NCBI GenBank assembly: GCA_905202215.1
Contig: CAJKRG010000079.1
Span: 1 to 7,034 of the forward strand
Direction: 5' to 3'
Length of the DNA: 7,034 bases
Origin: an uncultured Porphyromonadaceae bacterium
GTDB taxonomy: Bacteria; Bacteroidota; Bacteroidia; Bacteroidales; Muribaculaceae
Under the pieces are notes generated by a model. That model saw only the letters and a list, made by a program, of their open reading frames with translations, made no database searches and was not told where the DNA came from. A program made the translations under genes and the position numbers. Positions 1 to 3,987 of the stretch are shown here, one piece after another (positions within the stretch are counted from its first letter, which is position 1; every line of letters starts with the position of its first letter).

Positions 1-1238
1 CCGGCAGGTGCCTGTGCCAGTTCCTCGTAGTTGTCGAACAGGAAGTCGTTGTACGGGAAGCGGGTGAGGTGAATCTCGCGTGCGCGGTTGTAGAGGAGGC
101 GGCGCAGTTCGTCGATATTTGTGCCGTTGCGGGCCGATATGAACACGCAGTCGCTGTTCAGGCGGTTCATCCACGAGGCGCGCAGTTCGTCGAGGGTCAT
201 GTTGGCTCGTGTTGCCGGGGTGAGGTCGTCGGCGTCGCGCGGCACGTAATTGTATTGGTCGATTTTGTTGAAAACCAGGATTGTGGGCTTGTCCGCGCCG
301 CCGCACACCTCGCGCAGGGTCTGGTTCACCACCTCGATCTGTTCCTCGAAATTGGGGTGGGAGATGTCCACCACATGCACCAGGATGTCGGCTTCGCGCA
401 CCTCGTCGAGGGTGGATTTGAACGATTCGATAAGGTGGGTGGGGAGTTTGCGGATGAAGCCGACGGTGTCGCTGAGCAGCATGGGCAGGTTGTCGATAAT
501 CAGTTTGCGCACCGTGGTGTCGAGGGTGGCAAAGAGTTTGTTTTCGGCAAAGACGTCGCTCTTGCTCAGGAGGTTCATCAGGGTGGATTTGCCCACGTTG
601 GTATATCCCACCAGAGCCACGCGGGTCAGTTTTCCGCGGTTTTTGCGCTGGATGGATTTCTGTTTGTCGATTGAGCGCAGTTCCTCCTTCAGACGGGCGA
701 TTTTGTCGAGGATTATACGGCGGTCGGTCTCGATCTGTGTCTCGCCGGGGCCGCGCATGCCGATACCGCCGCGCTGGCGCTCGAGGTGTGTCCACATTCG
801 GGTGAGGCGGGGCAGGAGATACTGGTATTGCGCCAGCTCGACCTGAGTCTTGGCGCTCGCCGTCTGCGCGCGTTTGGCGAAGATGTCGAGTATAAGATTC
901 GTGCGGTCGAGGATCTTCACGCCCAGTTCGCGCTCGATGTTGAGCACCTGCTTGGTGGAGAGGTCGTCGTCGAATATGGCCATTGCGATGTCGCCGTCGT
1001 CCTCTATGTATTTCTTTATTTCCTCGAGTTTGCCTTTGCCGACGAAAGTGCGCGGGTTGGGGTAGTCGAGGCGCTGCATGAAGCGCTTGACGGCGTCGGC
1101 GCCCGCGGTGTCTGCCAGAAAGGCGAGTTCGTCGAGATATTCATCCGACTTGGCCTCGTCCTGTGTCGGGGTGATGAGGCCTACGAGAATGGCGCGCTCC
1201 GGCTGAGCTCCCTGTGCTATGATGGAATTCTGTTTCAT
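1..1238 (-). CDS. hflX: GTPase HflX (C-terminal end cut by the window edge)
   Basis: HflX is a translation-factor-class GTPase that binds the 50S subunit and splits stalled or stressed ribosomes (family knowledge). I translated 412 residues from the ATG at 1238. The N-terminal HflX domain has the conserved FVGKGKLEEI segment at about 65-74. The linker RGGIGMRGPGETQIETDRR lies at about 156-174, followed by a basic helix. The G domain is complete: G1 GYTNVGKST (211-219), G2 region ATLDTT (237-242), G3 DTVGF (257-261), G4 NKID (324-327), G5 SARNG (368-372). The frame is still open at base 1, and family length suggests only a few residues are missing. No Shine-Dalgarno sequence is seen. No TAnnTTTG box lies between it and the upstream acyl-CoA ligase on the same strand, so read-through from that gene or an unrecognised promoter is possible. 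The identification is secure; the transcription unit is inferred. Confidence 0.97.
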   Translation of the reverse strand, partial: MKQNSIIAQGAQPERAILVGLITPTQDEAKSDEYLDELAFLADTAGADAVKRFMQRLDYPNPRTFVGKGKLEEIKKYIEDDGDIAMAIFDDDLSTKQVLNIERELGVKILDRTNLILDIFAKRAQTASAKTQVELAQYQYLLPRLTRMWTHLERQRGGIGMRGPGETQIETDRRIILDKIARLKEELRSIDKQKSIQRKNRGKLTRVALVGYTNVGKSTLMNLLSKSDVFAENKLFATLDTTVRKLIIDNLPMLLSDTVGFIRKLPTHLIESFKSTLDEVREADILVHVVDISHPNFEEQIEVVNQTLREVCGGADKPTILVFNKIDQYNYVPRDADDLTPATRANMTLDELRASWMNRLNSDCVFISARNGTNIDELRRLLYNRAREIHLTRFPYNDFLFDNYEELAQAPA

Positions 1239-1247
1239 GCCTGGACT

Positions 1248-1267
1248 AAATTCCGCGAGCGGAATTT
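1248..1267. repeat. perfect palindrome in the hflX leader
   Basis: Arms AAATTCCGC (1248-1256) and GCGGAATTT (1259-1267) are exact inverted copies separated by GA. In RNA this allows an 8-bp stem with a 4-nt loop, ending 9 nt before the hflX ATG on the minus strand. It could be a protein-binding dyad or a hairpin affecting ribosome access. The symmetry is directly visible; the role is unknown. Confidence 0.6.
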
Positions 1268-1269
1268 AA

Positions 1270-1337
1270 GGTTAGTGGTTAATGGTTAGAGGTTAAAGGT
1301 TTTTTTTGGCCGTATCATTTACCATTAACCTTTAACC
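1270..1337. repeat. GGTTA-type heptamer array with inverted copies
   Basis: Four consecutive 7-mers GGTTAGT, GGTTAAT, GGTTAGA and GGTTAAA run from 1270 to 1297, followed by GGTT and a run of eight T (1300-1307). After a short unique stretch, the inverse words ACCATTAACC and TTTAACC occupy 1321-1337. Two stems are possible. One is 11 bp (1291-1301 with 1327-1337). The other is 10 bp (1277-1286 with 1321-1330). They overlap at 1327-1330, so they exclude each other. The array fills most of the gap between the ligase and hflX. It may be a degenerate intergenic repeat or a leader with alternative folds. Confidence 0.7.
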
Positions 1338-1365
1338 TTGTGGTTTTCAGGCTTGAAAACCACAA
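1338..1365 (-). terminator. 12-bp hairpin just after the acyl-CoA ligase stop
   Basis: Arms TTGTGGTTTTCA (1338-1349) and TGAAAACCACAA (1354-1365) pair perfectly around a 4-nt loop. The hairpin begins 4 nt after the ligase stop codon on the minus strand, the usual place for a terminator or a 3'-end stabilising stem. No T-run follows on the minus strand; the next bases are GGTTAAAGG. It is therefore not a textbook intrinsic terminator, and partial read-through into hflX is possible. The hairpin is certain as a sequence feature; terminator function is an inference. Confidence 0.5.
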
Positions 1366-1369
1366 TCAA

Positions 1370-3181
1370 TCAGCAGTACATCGCCTCGATTTCGTCGGCA
1401 TAGGCCGAATTGATCACCGGGCGGCGTATCTTGAGTGTATTGGTGAGTTCTCCGGCCTCGATGGTGAATTCGCGGGGGAGGAGAGTGAATTTCTTGATTT
1501 TTTCGAATCCGGCCAGGCCCTTCTGCAGCTTCTCGATACGTTCGGCTATGAATCGGCGTATTTCGCTGTTGTTCACAAGGTCGTCGATCGAATTGTAGCT
1601 TATGCCCTTCTGTCCGGCATATTCCTTGAGCGCCTCGAAGGCCGGAACGATAAAGGCCGTCACATACTTGCGCTGGTCGCCTATTACGGCTACCTGTTCG
1701 ATGTACCGGTCTTCGCCCAGACGGCTCTCTATGGCCTGTGGGGCGATATATTTGCCGTTCGAGGTCTTGAAAAGGTCTTTGATGCGTTCGGTTAGAATGA
1801 GGGAGCCGCTTTCGTCGAAACGTCCGGCATCGCCGGTGCGGAACCAGCCGTCGGGGGTAAACACGGAGTTGTCTGTGTCGGGGCGTCCGAAATATCCGCG
1901 CATTACTGTCGGGCCTTTCACCAGAATCTCGTTGTTTTCGCCAATCTTCACCTGTAGGTCGGGCAGGGTAGTGCCGACAGTACCGATTTCGTATCCGATG
2001 GTAGGATAGCACGATACCGTGGCTGTGGTCTCCGACAGGCCGTATCCGATGATGATATTGATACCGCAGGCATGCATGAACTCGACGATCGCGCTCGACA
2101 GCGGTGCGCCCGCGGTGGGGAAAAAGCGGCCATTGTCTATGCCGATGGCGGCGCGCAGCTTGGAGAATACAAGCTTGTCGTAGAGCTGATAGCGGCGTTC
2201 GAGCAGCCAGGGCACCTTGCGGCCAGTGCGCACGTAATCGAGATTGCGTCTGGCGCCTGCGGCGAGGGCGCGCTCGAACATTATCTTGGTAATGCCGCGT
2301 GTGGCGCTGATTTTTTCCTGCACGGCAGTATAGACCTTCTCCCAGAAGCGCGGCACACTGCACATGGCTGTCGGTTTCGCCACTTTGACGGCTGTCTGTA
2401 TCTCTTTCGGGTTGGGATTGATGTCTACGCGTATGCCGAGAGTGAGACAGAAATACGTCCATGCCTTCTCGAAGATATGGCTCAGAGGCAGGAAGCACAC
2501 CGATGTGTCGGTGTCCGACAGGGTGTCGAGGCGCACGCGGTGGATATCGATGGCGGCATCGAAACAGCTGTGTGGCAGTATCGCGCCCTTGGGCTCGCCT
2601 GTCGTGCCCGAGGTATATATCAGTGTGGCTATGTCGTCGGGTGTGGCCTCTGCCGTGCGTCGGTCGACGCGGGCGCGGCATTCGGCTGAGGCAGCCGCGC
2701 CAAGAGCAAGGAAATCTTCGAAGTGCATCGATGTCTTGTCGTCGGGATCGAGGACGATATCGCTGCCGTAGACCACGATATGCTCAAGCGTGGGGCATTC
2801 GGCCGCAATGGCGCGTGCAATGTCGTAGTGGGCCTGTGTGCCGGCGAAAAGAGCCCGGGCGCGGGCGTCGTTCACTATATATCTGACCTGTTCGGCGCTG
2901 CTGGTGGCGTAGATCGACACAGGCACGGCGCGGTTGCGGTAGCAGGCGAAGTCGGTGACCAGTATCTCGCTGCAGTTGGGCGCAAGAATGGCTATATTGT
3001 CCTGTGGCTCGATTCCGAGAATCTCGAGGGCGCAGGCGGCTTGCCCGACGCGGTCGGCCAGTTCGCCCCAGGTGCAGGGGTGCAATGTGCGTGTTGCGGT
3101 GTCTATGGTGGTCAGAGCCACCCGTTCACGGCCGTAACGCCCTGTCTGCCGCTCGATTATGTGTGTGAGAATATTGGGCAT
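1370..3181 (-). CDS. long-chain-fatty-acid--CoA ligase, AMP-forming (FAA1/COG1022-like)
   Basis: Family members activate a fatty acid with ATP to acyl-adenylate and then form acyl-CoA for lipid synthesis or fatty-acid use. The 603-residue protein carries the ANL core in order. The P-loop LIYTSGTTGEPKGA lies at 187-200. LPLSHIFEKAW, typical of long-chain ligases, is at 231-241. The A5 motif GYGLSETT is at 379-386, GWFRTGD at 445-451, and LTERIKDLFKTSNGKYIAP at 463-481. The C-terminal TNTLKIRR (580-587) contains the expected catalytic lysine, K584. No signal peptide or membrane segment is apparent, so it is probably cytoplasmic or peripheral. I chose the ATG at 3181; an in-frame TTG lies immediately upstream at 3184. 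The gene diverges from the DUF4491 gene and precedes hflX on the same strand. Chain-length preference cannot be read from the sequence. Confidence 0.95.
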   Translation of the reverse strand: MPNILTHIIERQTGRYGRERVALTTIDTATRTLHPCTWGELADRVGQAACALEILGIEPQDNIAILAPNCSEILVTDFACYRNRAVPVSIYATSSAEQVRYIVNDARARALFAGTQAHYDIARAIAAECPTLEHIVVYGSDIVLDPDDKTSMHFEDFLALGAAASAECRARVDRRTAEATPDDIATLIYTSGTTGEPKGAILPHSCFDAAIDIHRVRLDTLSDTDTSVCFLPLSHIFEKAWTYFCLTLGIRVDINPNPKEIQTAVKVAKPTAMCSVPRFWEKVYTAVQEKISATRGITKIMFERALAAGARRNLDYVRTGRKVPWLLERRYQLYDKLVFSKLRAAIGIDNGRFFPTAGAPLSSAIVEFMHACGINIIIGYGLSETTATVSCYPTIGYEIGTVGTTLPDLQVKIGENNEILVKGPTVMRGYFGRPDTDNSVFTPDGWFRTGDAGRFDESGSLILTERIKDLFKTSNGKYIAPQAIESRLGEDRYIEQVAVIGDQRKYVTAFIVPAFEALKEYAGQKGISYNSIDDLVNNSEIRRFIAERIEKLQKGLAGFEKIKKFTLLPREFTIEAGELTNTLKIRRPVINSAYADEIEAMYC

Positions 3182-3208
3182 CAAATATGTGTCTTACAGT
3201 AGTGTTCT

Positions 3209-3227
3209 GCAAAGGTACAACCTTTGC
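3209..3227 (-). promoter_or_regulatory. candidate ligase promoter -7 box within a dyad
   Basis: On the minus strand TACCTTTG (3217-3210) matches the Bacteroidota -7 consensus TAnnTTTG, 28 nt before the ligase ATG. It would start transcription about 20 nt upstream of the gene. The box sits in an inverted repeat, GCAAAGGT (3209-3216) and ACCTTTGC (3220-3227), which could be an operator. The nearest upstream TTTG (3244-3241) is 23 nt away, longer than usual, so the -33 element is weak. Confidence 0.55.
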
Positions 3228-3340
3228 CTTTCATTACTAACAAATTGAACCGTGAAAATGACGTGGCGTTAACAAACGTTTCCAAGTAGATGGCACAGAG
3301 TTAAGTTGTGTTAACAAATTTTAAGCATCGCCCGTGCCGT

Positions 3341-3371
3341 TTTGCCATGCCGCCCTCTTTGGCTAATTTTG
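3341..3371 (+). promoter_or_regulatory. candidate promoter for the DUF4491-type gene
   Basis: TTTG (3341-3344) and TAATTTTG (3364-3371) match the Bacteroidota -33 and -7 elements with a 19-nt spacer, the best promoter match in the window. Transcription would begin near 3377. That leaves a leader of about 150 nt containing two hairpins and the heptamer array, long for a 109-codon gene. No transcript data support it. Confidence 0.6.
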
Positions 3372-3416
3372 TAACTCAACTTTCGCAATTTCAAGTTGAA
3401 GTGAATGGCGTGAACC

Positions 3417-3430
3417 TCAGGCTTGCCTGA
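3417..3430 (+). repeat. small CTTG-loop hairpin in the DUF4491 leader
   Basis: TCAGG and CCTGA pair around the loop CTTG. The word TCAGGCTTG here also occurs at the apex of the hairpin at 1338-1365. A GTGAATGG/CCGTTCAC type pairing (3401-3409 with 3461-3469, one G-U in RNA) could enclose this hairpin in a larger stem. Confidence 0.4.
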
Positions 3431-3456
3431 ATAAAGATGATGACTCCATCCGTCCT

Positions 3457-3484
3457 TTCACCGTTCACTCCTCACCTTTCACCA
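3457..3484. repeat. TTCAC-type heptamer array
   Basis: Four consecutive 7-mers TTCACCG, TTCACTC, CTCACCT and TTCACCA form a degenerate tandem array in the leader of the DUF4491-type gene. Inverse words GTGAATG and CGTGAAC lie upstream at 3401-3415. The design (period 7, inverted partner, nearby hairpin) parallels the TTAACC-type array at 1270-1337. Function unknown. Confidence 0.6.
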
Positions 3485-3493
3485 TAAAGTAAG

Positions 3494-3513
3494 CGACGGC
3501 CCGTATGCCGTCG
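3494..3513 (+). promoter_or_regulatory. GC-rich hairpin just upstream of the DUF4491 start
   Basis: CGACGGC (3494-3500) and GCCGTCG (3507-3513) form a perfect 7-bp stem with a 6-nt loop, followed by GAAAAATATA and the ATG 16 nt later. It lacks a T-run on either strand, so it is not a clear terminator. A role in translation or mRNA stability is possible but only inferred. Confidence 0.5.
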
Positions 3514-3529
3514 GAAAAATATACAGAAT

Positions 3530-3859
3530 ATGACAGATTTTCTTGCCGAATGGCACATCGAGGGCCTCGTCGTAGGACTTGCCACCTTCCTCATTATAGG
3601 TATTTTTCATCCTGTGGTTGTTAAATGCGAGTATTATTTCGGAGTCCGCTGCTGGTGGTGGTTTCTTGTGCTTGGTATAGCTATGTGCGTAGTCTCGATG
3701 CTTGTGGACAGCACAGTCCTTTCGACTCTGGCCGGTGTCACGGCATTTTCATCGTTCTGGACCATCAAGGAGATCTTCGAACAGCGCGAAAGAGTGCGCA
3801 AAGGCTGGTTTCCGGCCAATCCCCGGCGCGCCGGGAAAGCTCCTGACGCTGCAAAATAG
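3530..3859 (+). CDS. small DUF4491-family integral membrane protein
   Basis: The 109-residue protein begins with a short N-terminal segment, then has about three hydrophobic helices, near residues 12-30, 40-58 and 61-80. A charged tail from EIFEQRERVRKGWFPANPRR to the end follows. The helix-1 pattern GLVVGLATFLIIGIFHPVVVK, the segment EYYFGVRCWWWF and the tail motif GWFPANPRR fit the DUF4491 family as I remember it. Those proteins are about 100 residues long and have no known function. By the positive-inside rule the Arg/Lys-rich tail should be cytoplasmic. No Shine-Dalgarno sequence is present; the leader is AT-rich just before the ATG. The gene runs in the same direction as secDF, 128 bp upstream, but secDF has its own -7 box. 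A functional link with secretion is therefore only a possibility. Confidence 0.85.
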   Translation: MTDFLAEWHIEGLVVGLATFLIIGIFHPVVVKCEYYFGVRCWWWFLVLGIAMCVVSMLVDSTVLSTLAGVTAFSSFWTIKEIFEQRERVRKGWFPANPRRAGKAPDAAK

Positions 3860-3879
3860 ACTCAATCATGGCTCCGGGC

Positions 3880-3912
3880 CATACAAAAAGCTGTAAAAAT
3901 GCCGTTTGTATG
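3880..3912. repeat. dyad CATACAAA/TTTGTATG upstream of secDF
   Basis: CATACAAA (3880-3887) and TTTGTATG (3905-3912) are exact inverted copies with a 17-nt spacer. The right arm includes the TTTG that could serve as the secDF -33 element, so a regulator bound here could affect secDF. It could instead be a weak stem at the end of the DUF4491 transcript; no T-run follows. Confidence 0.4.
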
Positions 3913-3932
3913 CGGAATTATCACTATATTTG
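3905..3932 (+). promoter_or_regulatory. candidate secDF promoter
   Basis: TATATTTG (3925-3932) matches the Bacteroidota -7 consensus TAnnTTTG. TTTG at 3905-3908 could be the -33 element, but the 16-nt spacer is shorter than the usual ~19. Transcription would begin near 3938, giving a leader of about 50 nt that ends in a strongly AT-rich stretch before the ATG. Confidence 0.5.
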
Positions 3933-3987
3933 CGAGCCGAAATCGACACCTTGTAAATTCAATTATTAATAAAACCATAAATTTCAC

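Larger units (their letters stand above)
3182..3529. other. 348-bp divergent intergenic region
   Basis: This spacer separates the ligase (minus) from the DUF4491 gene (plus) and is more AT-rich than the genes. From left to right it holds the ligase -7 box inside a dyad (3209-3227) and three TAACAAA words (3238-3244, 3270-3276, 3312-3318). The last two are part of the 9-mer GTTAACAAA. A good plus-strand promoter follows (3341-3371), then a 7-bp hairpin TCAACTT/AAGTTGA (3376-3399), a CTTG-loop hairpin (3417-3430), a TTCAC heptamer array (3457-3484) and a 7-bp GC hairpin (3494-3513). I see no convincing small ORF or known RNA gene. Confidence 0.7.

Noticed and set aside
69..1289. Plus-strand open frames opposite hflX
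   Set aside because: Same complementary-register effect; the HflX G motifs are all on the minus strand.
1300..1307. Plus-strand intrinsic terminator ending in the T8 run
   Set aside because: No stem precedes the T-run on the plus strand and no plus-strand gene ends here.
1270..1337. CRISPR array
   Set aside because: Repeat units are only 7 bp, degenerate and without spacers; no cas gene is present.
3182..3184. TTG start one codon upstream of the ligase ATG
   Set aside because: The adjacent ATG is the stronger start and nothing favours the TTG.
1340..3202. Plus-strand open frames and an alternative 444-codon minus frame across the ligase gene
   Set aside because: The plus frames are in complementary register to the ligase. 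The 444-codon frame is Arg/His/Pro-rich, as expected of a shifted GC-rich gene, while the true frame has all ANL motifs.
3494..3513. Hairpin as an intrinsic terminator
   Set aside because: No T-run follows on either strand and it lies just before a start codon.
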